Of a DNA stretch of 64,000 nt, positions 43,086 to 53,425 are shown piece after piece (position 1 is the stretch's first letter; each line of letters begins with the position of its first letter). The DNA lies in assembly GCA_027858855.1 (NCBI GenBank), contig JAQIBV010000002.1, positions 1 to 64,000 of the forward strand, given 5' to 3'. This stretch comes from Spirochaetota bacterium (lineage in GTDB: Bacteria; Spirochaetota; UBA4802; JAFGJZ01). The notes beneath the pieces were generated by a model. That model saw only the letters and a list, made by a program, of their open reading frames with translations, was not told the origin of the DNA and ran no database searches. Position numbers and translations under genes: made by a program.

Positions 43086-45495
43086 ACTCTTCATAACTGG
43101 AAGCGAAATTATAAAACACGCTTCCGGTTATGCCTGCAAATTACTGAGGGAGTTGCCAGGCACTTTTTATAATAGGACATATGCCGTTTTATTATTTTTA
43201 ATTGTGCTTTTGACTCTTCCCATAATATTACTGCCGGACTCGCTGCATAACCGCCCCTATTCACAGGTCTTGTACAGTAACGACTCGCACCTGTTAGGTG
43301 CGAAAATTGCAACCGACGAACAGTGGCGTTTTCCCTACACCGATCAATTACCGGAAAAATATAAAATCGCCGTACTTACATTTGAAGATAAACGATTCTA
43401 TTACCATCCCGGAATAGATCCGATAGCGGTTTTACGTGCGGCTTTTCAAAATTTTAGACAAAAGAAGATCGTTTCCGGTGCCAGTACTTTATCGATGCAA
43501 CTGATACGGCTTTTACACAACAACAGCAAACGAACCTGGACGCAAAAGCTTTATGAATCATACTTAACCTTAGGGCTTGAACTGAGTCATTCAAAGGAAA
43601 CCATTCTTAAGCTTTATGCAGCCCACGCTCCCTATGGAGGAAATATTGTCGGTTTAAGTGCAGCCTCATGGAGATATTTCGGTCGTACTCCGCAGGAGTT
43701 GTCATGGGCTGAAAGCGCAATGCTGGCTGTGCTACCTAATAGTCCGTCTCTGATTCACCCTGGGAAAAACCAGCAATTGCTAAAACGCAAAAGAGACGCA
43801 TTGTTGAAGAAGCTTCATGCCGAAGACATTATTAGTGATCTGGATTACACACTCTCCTTAGGGGAACCTCTACCGGGTAAACCCCTCCCCCTACCTCGTA
43901 ACGGATCCCACCTTTTAGAGACTTTAGTACAACAACATCCTGAAAAAATATTGTTTAACAGCACTATAAACAACAACTTCCAAAACCAGGCCATGGAAAT
44001 TGTTTCACGACATCATAAGCATTTATCATCACGCATGATCTACAATATAAGCGTAATTATCATTGATAACGAAACATCACAGGTTGTTGCCTATATTGGA
44101 AACAGCCCAAACAATAATAACGACAATAGCCAAACCGTATTCAAAAACAAGGGGTATCAGGTTGACATTACCCGCCGCCCCCGCAGTACCGGAAGTATTC
44201 TGAAACCGGTTTTATACGCAGCCATGCTCAATGAAGGCAGCATCACACCCGATATGTTAATATCTGATGTTCCCACTAATTTTGCAGGATACATGCCCGA
44301 GAACTTCTCCCGCACATACAGAGGAGTCGTACCGGCTAAAGAGGCTCTGGCGCTCTCTTTGAATATTCCAGCTGTTGCAATGTTGAAAGATTACCGGTAC
44401 CCCCGTTTTTACCGTTTGTTAAAAAAAATAGGAATAACTTCTTTAAAACAACCACCGGATCACTATGGGTTGGCACTGATTCTTGGAGGCGCAGAATCTT
44501 CATTATACGAAATCTCATCTGTTTATTCTTCTCTTGTTCGCATAGCCGTTGGTAAAAATCCATCTAAAATAACTGTTCTTACAGATACTGAACCTGAAGA
44601 ATTCACCGTGCCGGCAATTACCCCCGGAGCGGCCTATCTTACACTGGAGGCTCTGCTTGAAGTACGTCGGCCAGGCGTTAACGAATTCTGGAAATCCTAT
44701 TTGTATTCTCAGAAAATTGCATGGAAAACCGGGACAAGTCTGGGGCACCGTGACGCCTGGGCTGTTGGTGTAACTGAAAAATACACAGTTGGAGTATGGT
44801 GTGGAAATGCAGCCGGTGAGGCTGTTACCGGAATGACAGGAATGGCAGTTGCCTCTCCCCTGTTATTTGATCTCTTCAGTTTTCTTCCGAAATCAGAATG
44901 GATAGTTAGCCCGTATGAAGATCTTAAATCTGTTACAGTCTGCAGTATATCTGGATATCTGCCAACACCGCAGTGCAACACCAAACAGATTCTGATACCT
45001 CAATCAGCCATCTTTGACAAACAGTGTCCATACCACCGATTGATCCACCTTGATAAGAGCGGGAAATACCGTGTTACAAACAAGTGTGAATCGGTAAATA
45101 ACATGATACACACCCCCTGGTTGGTACTGTCGCCGGTTCAGGAATTCTATTATAAAAAACATAATCTAAGTTACCAAAAAATGCCACCAATGCGGGAGGA
45201 CTGCAGCGGTTCTGCCGCCTATGGCGAGGTTCAACGAATAAGCCTGATTTACCCATCAGCAAACACAAAGGTATTTATACCCATTGACATAGACGGTGAA
45301 AAAAGTCAGATTGTTTTAAAGGCAGCTCACATAGAGGACACAACTATTTTCTGGCACATTGATGACACATATATTGAAAGCACCCTTGAATTTCATGAAA
45401 TTGCCATTCAACCAGAACCCGGGAAACACAAACTGACACTAGTAGACAGCAGTGGGTTTTCACTTACGCGCTATTTTGAGGTAATCGACAGATAA
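43069..45495 (+). CDS. pbpC: Penicillin-binding protein 1C (bifunctional PBP)
   Basis: The 808-residue enzyme has an N-terminal membrane anchor (about 38-57), a GT51 transglycosylase domain (catalytic Glu106 in TFEDKRFY; GASTLSMQL) and a class A transpeptidase domain with SxxK at Ser376-Lys379 (STGSILKP), SLN near 430 and KTGTS at Lys553. Cysteine-rich residues from about 620 and a C-terminal beta domain fit the PBP1C-specific BiPBP_C. The start is uncertain: the TTG at 43069 overlaps the A2M gene, and no clear ribosome site or ATG is nearby. Coupling with alpha-2-macroglobulin is the classical arrangement for peptidoglycan repair and protease defence. Confidence 0.88.
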   Translation: MLRKSKLFITGSEIIKHASGYACKLLRELPGTFYNRTYAVLLFLIVLLTLPIILLPDSLHNRPYSQVLYSNDSHLLGAKIATDEQWRFPYTDQLPEKYKIAVLTFEDKRFYYHPGIDPIAVLRAAFQNFRQKKIVSGASTLSMQLIRLLHNNSKRTWTQKLYESYLTLGLELSHSKETILKLYAAHAPYGGNIVGLSAASWRYFGRTPQELSWAESAMLAVLPNSPSLIHPGKNQQLLKRKRDALLKKLHAEDIISDLDYTLSLGEPLPGKPLPLPRNGSHLLETLVQQHPEKILFNSTINNNFQNQAMEIVSRHHKHLSSRMIYNISVIIIDNETSQVVAYIGNSPNNNNDNSQTVFKNKGYQVDITRRPRSTGSILKPVLYAAMLNEGSITPDMLISDVPTNFAGYMPENFSRTYRGVVPAKEALALSLNIPAVAMLKDYRYPRFYRLLKKIGITSLKQPPDHYGLALILGGAESSLYEISSVYSSLVRIAVGKNPSKITVLTDTEPEEFTVPAITPGAAYLTLEALLEVRRPGVNEFWKSYLYSQKIAWKTGTSLGHRDAWAVGVTEKYTVGVWCGNAAGEAVTGMTGMAVASPLLFDLFSFLPKSEWIVSPYEDLKSVTVCSISGYLPTPQCNTKQILIPQSAIFDKQCPYHRLIHLDKSGKYRVTNKCESVNNMIHTPWLVLSPVQEFYYKKHNLSYQKMPPMREDCSGSAAYGEVQRISLIYPSANTKVFIPIDIDGEKSQIVLKAAHIEDTTIFWHIDDTYIESTLEFHEIAIQPEPGKHKLTLVDSSGFSLTRYFEVIDR

Positions 45496-45614
45496 ACACT
45501 GAAGAATTAGAGTACACCAGAACCTTTTCAGGAAATTTTCTTTCACTCCCAAAAGTTTTAAAAAAAATTTAACAATTCCGGGTTCTCATTCGTTTCTATT
45601 TTAGAGGTAGAAAA

Positions 45615-46067
45615 ATGAGAACATCTATTAATTTTCGCATGACAGATTTGGAACGACTTTCGAATGAGTGTTTGAAATGCAGGCTTAATCGTTCAGCTCT
45701 AATTCAGAAGTGTCTGGAATCATTTTTCAATTCCGGTTCCAACCAACTTAAACAGGCCTGCTCTGAATTTTTAATTAGGTATCAGCCGAACGGTACGGGT
45801 TACTCAATCCGGAATGTCGTTTTATCTCAAGATCTTCTTAACCTTGCCAAGAATTTCAGGGTTTTTTGCCGTTTTTCTATCTCTTTTTTTGTTTCTATGG
45901 CTCTTGACTACTATTTTGATCAAAAATACGAATCAAAGCCAAAAGAACAGGAAGAGGAAGAGGAACATAACTATGTAAAAATTCAATACGCCATCAAGAA
46001 AATCGTACCTGAAAACTGTATAAAATGGCAAATTACATGGAAAATAAGAGAAAGAAAAGCACCATAG
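45615..46067 (+). CDS. Tandem ribbon-helix-helix-like protein (paralogue of 60980-61390)
   Basis: The 150-residue protein appears to contain two ribbon-helix-helix (CopG/MetJ-like) units. The first (residues 1-38) has a beta strand RTSINFRM and helices with LERLSNECLKCRLNRSALIQ; the second (about 63-100) has IRNVVLSQDLLNLAKNFRVF, then S-x-S and MALDYYF. An acidic KEQEEEEE linker follows. A second protein in this window has the same order of features and shared residues (SQ, R-x-F, S-x-S, MA, and a C-terminal IK..TW). It should be a DNA-binding repressor or partition-type protein; no target is evident. GAGGT precedes the ATG. Confidence 0.6.
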   Translation: MRTSINFRMTDLERLSNECLKCRLNRSALIQKCLESFFNSGSNQLKQACSEFLIRYQPNGTGYSIRNVVLSQDLLNLAKNFRVFCRFSISFFVSMALDYYFDQKYESKPKEQEEEEEHNYVKIQYAIKKIVPENCIKWQITWKIRERKAP

Positions 46068-46180
46068 CCTTATAGGCGGAACTTAAAAACACAGAATATC
46101 AAAACCTTTGCGAAACTGGGGTCAAACTAATTCAAAACAGACTCTCAACAAGCTTTTTTAACTATACACTTATCAACCAG

Positions 46181-47083
46181 CTAATCATCAACAATAATCC
46201 GATTGCGGCCATTCTGTTTTCCAGCATAAAGCCTATGATCAGCTTTTGTAATAAGGTCTTCAAGCGGCATCCTGGTCACGGGCAACTCAGAAAAATCGGC
46301 AATACCAGCTGTAAAATCGAAGCTGAGTTCTGCACCTTCCCACCGATACTGCATACTCTGATTATTTGTCATTATCCGCTCAAGGACCATAATGGCTCCA
46401 CTTTTTGATTCTGAAGGAAACACAAGAAGAAATTCCTCACCACCATACCGAACAGCTACATCATATTCCCGTAATGACTTTGTTATAACCGAAGCAAACT
46501 GACTCAATATATAATCGCCACAAGGGTGACCCATAGTGTCATTAATCTCTTTAAAATTATCCAGATCAATCATAGCAACAGCAAAATTCTCTTTTGTACG
46601 AAGTATTCTTGCTGATTCAGTTTTCACATAATCTTCAAGATAACGTCTATTGTACAATTGTGTTAATGCATCAAGATACACCTCACTTTCAAGCCGTTCG
46701 TGCTCACGAGCACGACGCACAGCAGCTTCAACTCTTGCTAAAAGTTCAATCTCATCAAATGGCTTTTTAATATAATCATAGCCCCCATGCTTAAACCCAG
46801 CAGCTACATCAATAGACTCGGTTTTTGCTGTTAGAAAAATAATATGAATTGCACTATATCTTTTATCCGCGGACAACATTGAAGCGAGCTCAAATCCATT
46901 CCTCCCGGGCAGCATGACATCTAGAACGATAACCTGAGGAGCCGCATCATCAATCTGCCGAAACATCTCTTCGCCATTTTGCGCCTTTGTTACCTTATAG
47001 TCGTTCAGTAAATTCTCCAGCAGATAAAGATTCGTCAACTCATCATCCACCACCATTATAGAAGATTTATCAGAACTATCCAT
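46181..47083 (-). CDS. Response regulator-diguanylate cyclase (REC-GGDEF)
   Basis: The 300-residue protein joins a receiver domain (phosphoacceptor Asp55 in VIVLDVMLPG; Lys in YIKKPFDE) to a GGDEF cyclase that makes c-di-GMP. The active site is intact (RYGGEEF near residue 215), and REYD five residues upstream is an RxxD inhibitory site, implying feedback by c-di-GMP. It resembles PleD with a single receiver. GGAG precedes the ATG. It lies 64 bases downstream of the large hybrid kinase on the same strand and is its probable output. Confidence 0.92.
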   Translation of the reverse strand: MDSSDKSSIMVVDDELTNLYLLENLLNDYKVTKAQNGEEMFRQIDDAAPQVIVLDVMLPGRNGFELASMLSADKRYSAIHIIFLTAKTESIDVAAGFKHGGYDYIKKPFDEIELLARVEAAVRRAREHERLESEVYLDALTQLYNRRYLEDYVKTESARILRTKENFAVAMIDLDNFKEINDTMGHPCGDYILSQFASVITKSLREYDVAVRYGGEEFLLVFPSESKSGAIMVLERIMTNNQSMQYRWEGAELSFDFTAGIADFSELPVTRMPLEDLITKADHRLYAGKQNGRNRIIVDD

Positions 47084-47147
47084 TCACTACTCCATCTCGT
47101 CTGAAATTTATCACGTCATTCTCTCTGCTATTGTTCATAGGCTAAAA

Positions 47148-50100
47148 CTATGAAACCTCATCAGTATCAAGTTCCGTTTTTATCTGAGCCTTAAGAATTT
47201 GCCATTCACCTACTATTGCATTAATCAAATCATCATCAATTGTACCTTCAGAGTTTTCCTTGACCCATGATCCAAGCTGCGACAAAAGATCAGTGAGTTG
47301 TGTAAAGCCCAGATTAAGGGTAGCACCTTTCAACCTATGGGTACGTTTTCTGATTGCTTCGTAGTCATTACGACTGCACTCATCACGAAGCGCTGTTATA
47401 TCTTCAACAAACTGATCATACCCTATTTTTAGAATTTCGATATAGTTTTTACGATTACCATGCAAACGGGCTAGCAACGCCCCAGAATCGAAACCAACAG
47501 ATGTCTTCGGCTGCGAAACAGTCTTTCTATCATTAGAGAGAAAATATCGCAAGGTTTTTTCTAAAACATCATAATTAAGAGGTTTTGTTAAAAAATCATC
47601 CATACCAACTTCAAAACATCGTGCTTTTTCTGTCGTAGTAGCACCGGCAGTTAAGGCTACGATTGGAATAGATCTACCATGCTCCAATTCTCTTATTTTT
47701 AGTGATGCCTGAAAACCATCCAGCACTGGCATTTGAACATCCATCAAAATCAAATCAATAGATCTATTTCTGACTGCCTCCACAGCCTCTGCACCATTAA
47801 CGACTTCCACAATAACTGCTCCCGGTACAAGCTCATCAAGCATTGCTCTTATAAGTGCAACATTCATCGTGACATCTTCAGCAATTAAGATCACCGGTTC
47901 AGCAATGTTCAAATTAACAGCTATCATATCTAGTTTCTGTGTTGGTTCTAATCGCAAAGAAGGCTCTTTATTGTTACCGGAAACAGTGTGTATAATCTGC
48001 AGCAATTCGTCAACTTTGACTGGTTTGATCAAATTATGTCTTACACCAAGCTCAAGACTATCACTCAATATCTGTTGATCACTTGAAGAATCATGCAGAA
48101 CAACTACAGGCAACTGAGAAAGTGAAGTTTGCAGTTTATCCTGCAATTTACGTGCTGTCTGTAAACCGTTTAAAGGCTTCATACTGTAATCAATAATATA
48201 CAAATCAAATAATCCATCTTTTTCTATAATTTCCAGTGCCATTGCGCCATCAGCAGCCTCGACACAGTCAATACCCCAATATTCAAGGTTTTGGCGCAGA
48301 ATAAGCCGGTGATTACTGTTATCATCAACAATCAGAACCCGCTTAGCCGAAAAAGACTTACTACTTTCTTCACGGTTTTCAAACCTGCAAGAAGTTAACA
48401 CCGCAAACATAAAGACACTTCCGATCCCCTCTTCACTCTGAACAATTAAGGTTGCGCCCATCTTGTCCGCAAGTAACTGAGAGATAACAAGACCAAGCCC
48501 GGTTCCACCAAATCTGCGTGTCGTCGAACTGTCAGCCTGACTGAACGCTTTAAAAAGCTTTTTCTGTTGATCCGCACTGATGCCAATTCCAGTGTCGCGC
48601 ACAGAAAATGTATATTCTCCGGTATTAGAGCTATTATTCAAAGCTGTAAATTTAACTTTCAGTTCAACTTCTCCTGCTTGTGTAAACTTAACCGCATTAC
48701 TTAGAAGATTAATCACAATCTGCTTTAATCTCACCGGATCAAACAGTCCAAATCGGGGCATGGTAGGATCAATATTCAAAAGAAATTCCAATTTTTTTTG
48801 CGCTGTATGATACTTGATAATATCGGCACACTGTTCAACTAATTCCACAACATCGGTCTGAACCAATTCAAGCTCAAGCTTATCTGCCTCAATTTTTGAA
48901 AGATCAAGTATATCATTTACAATCGCAAGTAATGTTTGTCCGGAAGTGTTAGCATTTTCAGCATACTGCTGTTGTACATGATTAAGTGGAGTTTTAAGCA
49001 GAAGTTCTGTAAAACCAATCACCCCATTTAGTGGAGTACGAATCTCGTGACTCATGTTTGCAAGAAAAATTGATTTTGCCTTTGTAGCCTCTTCGGCTTC
49101 TTCACGTAAAATATCAGACTGTTGCATAGCAAGCACTAACTCTTCTTCCGCCTTTTTTTGCTCGGTTATATCCTCCGCACTGCATACAACATAATCGACT
49201 TTTCCATCATCGTTCAATTTAGGAATCTTTGCAATTAACAGTAATCTGTTTTCACCAGATACATGCGGCAACCACTCCTGTGAATAAACAGGCATCCCTG
49301 TTTTAAAAACCTCTTGGTTAGAACTCATGCAAATTTCAGCATTTTCGTTCGGAAAAAGATCATAAAGATCCTTGAACGCAAAGTCTTCTTTAGCACCACC
49401 GTTGAATACGGCATGAGCCTCGTTTACCATGCCATAGGTATGATCATCCGTAAGATACCAAACCTGTGTTTGAATATTATCCAATAAAATACGCTGATTC
49501 TCTTCAGAAAGTCTAACCGCTTCAAGGGCTCGTTTTCGCCTGGTTATATCTACCATTACCGTAAGAAAATATTGAACTCCCTGTGTCTCGATATATTCTC
49601 CGGAAAAAAGCCCATCTAAAAGCGAACCGGAACTAGTTTTTACCTTAATCTCAACATTTACTATTGATTCTTTCTCCCGAAACTTTTGCGACAACAACAG
49701 ACGACTACCATCATCGGCAAATATGCCCAGCTCATCGGCGGTACAACCAATCACTTCTTCTTTCGTGTATCCTAGATTGTTTATAAAAGATTCATTAACC
49801 TCTACAAACCTGCCATCCGGTACGCTGGTAACAGCCATGAGAGCCGGATTACTGTTAAAGAGTTTATTGAACTTTTGCAATGCGATCTGCTCCTTTGAAA
49901 TATCCTTCGAAATTCCAAAAATAGAGTCGTTACCATTCCATTGTCCAAACCATATCCTGGTTTCAACAGGAATGGTAATTCCGTCTTTACACGCAAAAGG
50001 CAAAGTACAAACATCAAGTTTGCCCTCAATCATCTGATCAATTATTATTTGGGCCTCATCCCTCTTATCAGCGGGATGGACATCCAGGATGTGCATATCT

Positions 50101-52550
50101 CTAAGCTCTTCACTATCATAACCCAGCTTTTCTTCCACAAGTCGATTTGTATAGTGAATATTGCCCTCTTTATCAGCAATGAAAATCATGTCTCCCATCG
50201 TTTCAAAAAAAGTTCTGAAATTTTGCTCACTTGTTTTCAATTGCACTTCACTTTTCCGAACCTGCTCTTCGCTTTTTTTCCGTTCATCAATATCTATGTG
50301 AACACCCAGCGCCCGTACAGCAAGGTTACTCTTTTCGTCCAAATACCCCTTGCCTCTACCGGATATCCATTTATATAATCCATTTTTACACAAAAGTCTG
50401 AATTCAGCTCTATACGATTCACCTCGTAAAATGCTTTTTTCAAGTAAGGTAAGCACCTGATCATAATCATCCGAATGAATTAACGACTTGAAGGTGTCAA
50501 TGGTCGCTGGCAATTCACCATATTCATAACCTAACATTGTATAATAAACGGTACTGAAATATGCCTCTCCTGTTTGTAAATTCCAATCCCAAAATCCATA
50601 TTCACCGGCATCCATAACCAACTCAAGACGATAACGACTTTTCTCAAGCTCATCTGCTGCATTTTTTTGGTCTGTAATATCGCTATGCGACCCAGCCATA
50701 CGATAAGGTTTACCGTCTTCATCACGAACAGCCTCACCTTTCGCAAGTATCCACCGTGTTGTTCCGTCCTTATGCATCATTCTAAACTCAATGGCATATT
50801 GGTCTATTTCACCACGCAGATATTTTCCTAAATAGCTATTCACATAATTAACATCATCATCGTGAATAAGTGACGTGAAGGAATACATCTCATTTTTTAA
50901 TTCATACTCTTCATAACCCAGAATCTGTTTCCAGCGTTTTGAAAGAAACAGGTATCCAGAGTGTATATCCCAATCAAAAATTCCATCATTAGTTCCATTG
51001 ACTGCCAACTCATATTGCTCTTTTGATTCGCGTAGAGCCTCCTCTGCCCTTTTTTGTTCTGTAACATCTTCGTAAATAGACACTATCTCATTCGTAGAAA
51101 TTTTTGTTACAAAATTCTCTCTCCAGGCGGTTATCCGTTTATCTTCATAGAATGAAACAGGGTGATCTTCAGCAACACCACTCTTCCATACTCTTCTGAA
51201 GACATCAAGAAGGCCAAATTCTTCAACCGAGGTAAAGACCTCTGATACACTTTTGCCTACAACCTCATCTCTGGATATACCGTCAATCTGCTCAGCATAA
51301 TGGTTCAACTCTTTAAAAACAAAATCCTCTCCATTATTAATCACCTCATAGATGGCAACCCCGCTGCTCATATTGTTAAATAACTGTCGGAACCGGTTTT
51401 CATTCTGGTACATCCGCTCTTTTAATAATTTCTGTTCAGTAACATCGAGAATAAATCCGTCAATATATTCAACACTACCTGCACTGTCAAAAATTGCTCT
51501 GCCGCGTTCCTGAACCCAGGAAACTGCTCCATCTTTACGAGCAATGCGATACTCTAAATCCCAGAAAGCTTTTCTATTAATTGCTGAATCAATAGACTGC
51601 AAAACCATATTTCTGTCTTCTTCATAAATCACACCAGTAAATGTACGAACATCATTATTGATAAAATCAGAAGAGGCATATCCACTAATTTTATCGAATT
51701 CACGGCTCATATAGAGCATTGTGCGATTCTGATCTAATTTACAACGATACACATTTCCGGGGATATTACGAACGAGCGATTGAAACCGATCCCTGCTATT
51801 GCTCAGGTCAAATTCAATCTCTTTTTGGCGGGTAATGTCACGAGCGGCAGCATATATATAATTACCATGAGGATGTGAGCGCCACTCTATATAATGATAA
51901 TCTCCATTTTTATTTCGGTAACGGTTTGTGAAATCCAGAACCTTTTTGTTGCTTGCAAGATCGGTTACAGCCTGAAGCGTTGCTTCCATATCATCCGGAT
52001 GAACAAAATCCAGAAACTTACGTTTTTGAAGTTCCTGAACGGAATAGCCAAGAACCCTTTCCCATTCACGATTTATCTTAATAAAATTTCCGTCTGTATC
52101 TGCAATGCACAAAAGATCGAGGTTAACCGCAAAAAAGTTCTCCAGCTCTGCAAACTGCTTTTTCTCTTCGGTTATATCTATAAAAACTGTACTGAAAAAT
52201 CCTTTTACAGTTGTATATGCGTGAATCTTGTACCATCGGTCAAACTGTTCAAAATATTGTTCTACGACTAGATTTTCGGAACACAATGATACTTTACCGT
52301 AAAAAGCTATCCAATCAAAACCTTCTTTTCGAATATCAGGAATAACACTGGTTACTTTTCGATTTAAAACCTCACTTGATTTCAGTCCTGTCATCTGTTC
52401 AAAAGCGCCATTAACTTCGAGAAAAATATAATCAACAGCTAACCCTTCACTATCACAAACAATTTGGTGATAGGCATAGGCAAAGGGAGCATCTTTTAAT
52501 ATTTTATAGTATAGGTCATTTACACCTTGAAATAATTCTTTATCGTCCAT
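47148..52550 (-). CDS. Nine-PAS hybrid histidine kinase with two receivers and Hpt
   Basis: This 1800-residue soluble sensor kinase has no clear transmembrane segment. About nine PAS/PAC modules span residues 10-1140, most ending with a D-I/V-T-E-x-K linker. HisKA follows (NMSHEIRTPLNG, phosphoacceptor His1168), then the ATPase domain (DTGIGIS, GGTGLGL), receiver 1 (Asp1454), receiver 2 (Asp1604 in LILMDVQMP) and Hpt (His1738 in THRLKGA). It should run a full internal His-Asp-His-Asp phosphorelay. I chose the ATG at 52550 with GGAGAG just upstream; a start at 52607 would read through a palindrome. The downstream REC-GGDEF gene probably receives the phosphate. Confidence 0.92.
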   Translation of the reverse strand: MDDKELFQGVNDLYYKILKDAPFAYAYHQIVCDSEGLAVDYIFLEVNGAFEQMTGLKSSEVLNRKVTSVIPDIRKEGFDWIAFYGKVSLCSENLVVEQYFEQFDRWYKIHAYTTVKGFFSTVFIDITEEKKQFAELENFFAVNLDLLCIADTDGNFIKINREWERVLGYSVQELQKRKFLDFVHPDDMEATLQAVTDLASNKKVLDFTNRYRNKNGDYHYIEWRSHPHGNYIYAAARDITRQKEIEFDLSNSRDRFQSLVRNIPGNVYRCKLDQNRTMLYMSREFDKISGYASSDFINNDVRTFTGVIYEEDRNMVLQSIDSAINRKAFWDLEYRIARKDGAVSWVQERGRAIFDSAGSVEYIDGFILDVTEQKLLKERMYQNENRFRQLFNNMSSGVAIYEVINNGEDFVFKELNHYAEQIDGISRDEVVGKSVSEVFTSVEEFGLLDVFRRVWKSGVAEDHPVSFYEDKRITAWRENFVTKISTNEIVSIYEDVTEQKRAEEALRESKEQYELAVNGTNDGIFDWDIHSGYLFLSKRWKQILGYEEYELKNEMYSFTSLIHDDDVNYVNSYLGKYLRGEIDQYAIEFRMMHKDGTTRWILAKGEAVRDEDGKPYRMAGSHSDITDQKNAADELEKSRYRLELVMDAGEYGFWDWNLQTGEAYFSTVYYTMLGYEYGELPATIDTFKSLIHSDDYDQVLTLLEKSILRGESYRAEFRLLCKNGLYKWISGRGKGYLDEKSNLAVRALGVHIDIDERKKSEEQVRKSEVQLKTSEQNFRTFFETMGDMIFIADKEGNIHYTNRLVEEKLGYDSEELRDMHILDVHPADKRDEAQIIIDQMIEGKLDVCTLPFACKDGITIPVETRIWFGQWNGNDSIFGISKDISKEQIALQKFNKLFNSNPALMAVTSVPDGRFVEVNESFINNLGYTKEEVIGCTADELGIFADDGSRLLLSQKFREKESIVNVEIKVKTSSGSLLDGLFSGEYIETQGVQYFLTVMVDITRRKRALEAVRLSEENQRILLDNIQTQVWYLTDDHTYGMVNEAHAVFNGGAKEDFAFKDLYDLFPNENAEICMSSNQEVFKTGMPVYSQEWLPHVSGENRLLLIAKIPKLNDDGKVDYVVCSAEDITEQKKAEEELVLAMQQSDILREEAEEATKAKSIFLANMSHEIRTPLNGVIGFTELLLKTPLNHVQQQYAENANTSGQTLLAIVNDILDLSKIEADKLELELVQTDVVELVEQCADIIKYHTAQKKLEFLLNIDPTMPRFGLFDPVRLKQIVINLLSNAVKFTQAGEVELKVKFTALNNSSNTGEYTFSVRDTGIGISADQQKKLFKAFSQADSSTTRRFGGTGLGLVISQLLADKMGATLIVQSEEGIGSVFMFAVLTSCRFENREESSKSFSAKRVLIVDDNSNHRLILRQNLEYWGIDCVEAADGAMALEIIEKDGLFDLYIIDYSMKPLNGLQTARKLQDKLQTSLSQLPVVVLHDSSSDQQILSDSLELGVRHNLIKPVKVDELLQIIHTVSGNNKEPSLRLEPTQKLDMIAVNLNIAEPVILIAEDVTMNVALIRAMLDELVPGAVIVEVVNGAEAVEAVRNRSIDLILMDVQMPVLDGFQASLKIRELEHGRSIPIVALTAGATTTEKARCFEVGMDDFLTKPLNYDVLEKTLRYFLSNDRKTVSQPKTSVGFDSGALLARLHGNRKNYIEILKIGYDQFVEDITALRDECSRNDYEAIRKRTHRLKGATLNLGFTQLTDLLSQLGSWVKENSEGTIDDDLINAIVGEWQILKAQIKTELDTDEVS

Positions 52551-52574
52551 CACACTCTCCGCAAACAAAAGCAA

Positions 52575-52602
52575 TCGATATCCCTTTAGAAAGGGATATC
52601 GA
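52575..52602. other. Perfect palindrome in the leader of the hybrid kinase
   Basis: TCGATATCCCTTT (52575-52587) and AAAGGGATATCGA (52590-52602) are exact complements with two bases between. It ends about 25 bases upstream of the kinase start codon. It might be an operator or an mRNA hairpin controlling the ribosome site. No U-tract follows. Confidence 0.7.
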
Positions 52603-52727
52603 AACAAGATAGCATTACTGGAATTTTTTACAAATAAAAACAGAGGCGAGAGTTCAAATTTCTAAACCCAAAGAGTCGAATTTAGAGCTAACTGCGTAAG
52701 GGGGAGTCTGTAAAAGCCGCAAGTACT

Positions 52728-52759
52728 AAACAGGTGACAACTTCAGTTGTCACCTGTTT
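52728..52759 (-). terminator. Strong hairpin after the ferritin gene
   Basis: AAACAGGTGACAAC (52728-52741) and GTTGTCACCTGTTT (52746-52759) are perfect 14-bp arms with the loop TTCA. It starts nine bases after the ferritin stop. The tail on the minus strand is short (TTT then AGTACTTG). Confidence 0.75.
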
Positions 52760-52768
52760 CTGTTTCAC

Positions 52769-53293
52769 TTACATTTCAGAAGCCGCAAACGCGCCCCCAG
52801 TAAAAACTCTCTGACCAAGCTCGTTATCAAGCATAAGTATAAATTCTTTTGAATCTCCGGCAAATTCTATGCGTTCGAGTATCTCTTGCACCGTGGACTC
52901 TTCCTCGACCTGTTCGTTTATATACCACTGAACAAAATTCTCAGTCGAGTAGTCCTTCAGCTCTCTGCATAGTTCCAGAATGTCAAAAAAACGTGATGAG
53001 ACTTTTCTTTCGTGCTCCAATGCAACCGAAAAAACGTCAGCAATTGTTTTCCAGCTTGCTTGAGGTTTGTCTATCGCAAGAAGCTCAACCTGGTTTCCCC
53101 GGTCAAAGACATAATTGTAAATTTTAAAGCCATGAGTCATCTCTTCTTTTGCCTGAACATCCATCCAGTTTGAAAATCCGTTCAGATTCATTCCTTTAAA
53201 ATATGCGCCCATTGATTGATAAATATAAGCAGAATACCATTCAAAATTTATCTGCTCATTTAAAGCTTTCAACATTTTGTCGTTAAGTTTCAT
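52769..53293 (-). CDS. ftnA: Non-haem ferritin
   Basis: A 174-residue four-helix-bundle iron-storage protein. Ferroxidase ligands are visible as Glu18 (NEQINFEWYSAYIYQ), Glu and His in AKEEMTHGFKIY (near 50-54), Glu in ALEHERKVSS and the downstream EQVEEE segment, so it should oxidise and mineralise Fe(II). The length and motifs fit bacterial FtnA rather than Dps or bacterioferritin (no haem Met site evident). AAGGAGAGGG precedes the ATG. It lies downstream of a peroxiredoxin gene on the same strand; both respond to iron/oxidative stress in many bacteria. Confidence 0.93.
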   Translation of the reverse strand: MKLNDKMLKALNEQINFEWYSAYIYQSMGAYFKGMNLNGFSNWMDVQAKEEMTHGFKIYNYVFDRGNQVELLAIDKPQASWKTIADVFSVALEHERKVSSRFFDILELCRELKDYSTENFVQWYINEQVEEESTVQEILERIEFAGDSKEFILMLDNELGQRVFTGGAFAASEM

Positions 53294-53425
53294 CTACTCC
53301 CTCTCCTTAATAATTTTAATATATTTATATAATACAAATAAAAGCTATATCCACTAAATTAATATTTTATGAGTATACCCCAAAACAAAATTTCCATAGC
53401 AATACACTCTTATCTATTAAGTTAA

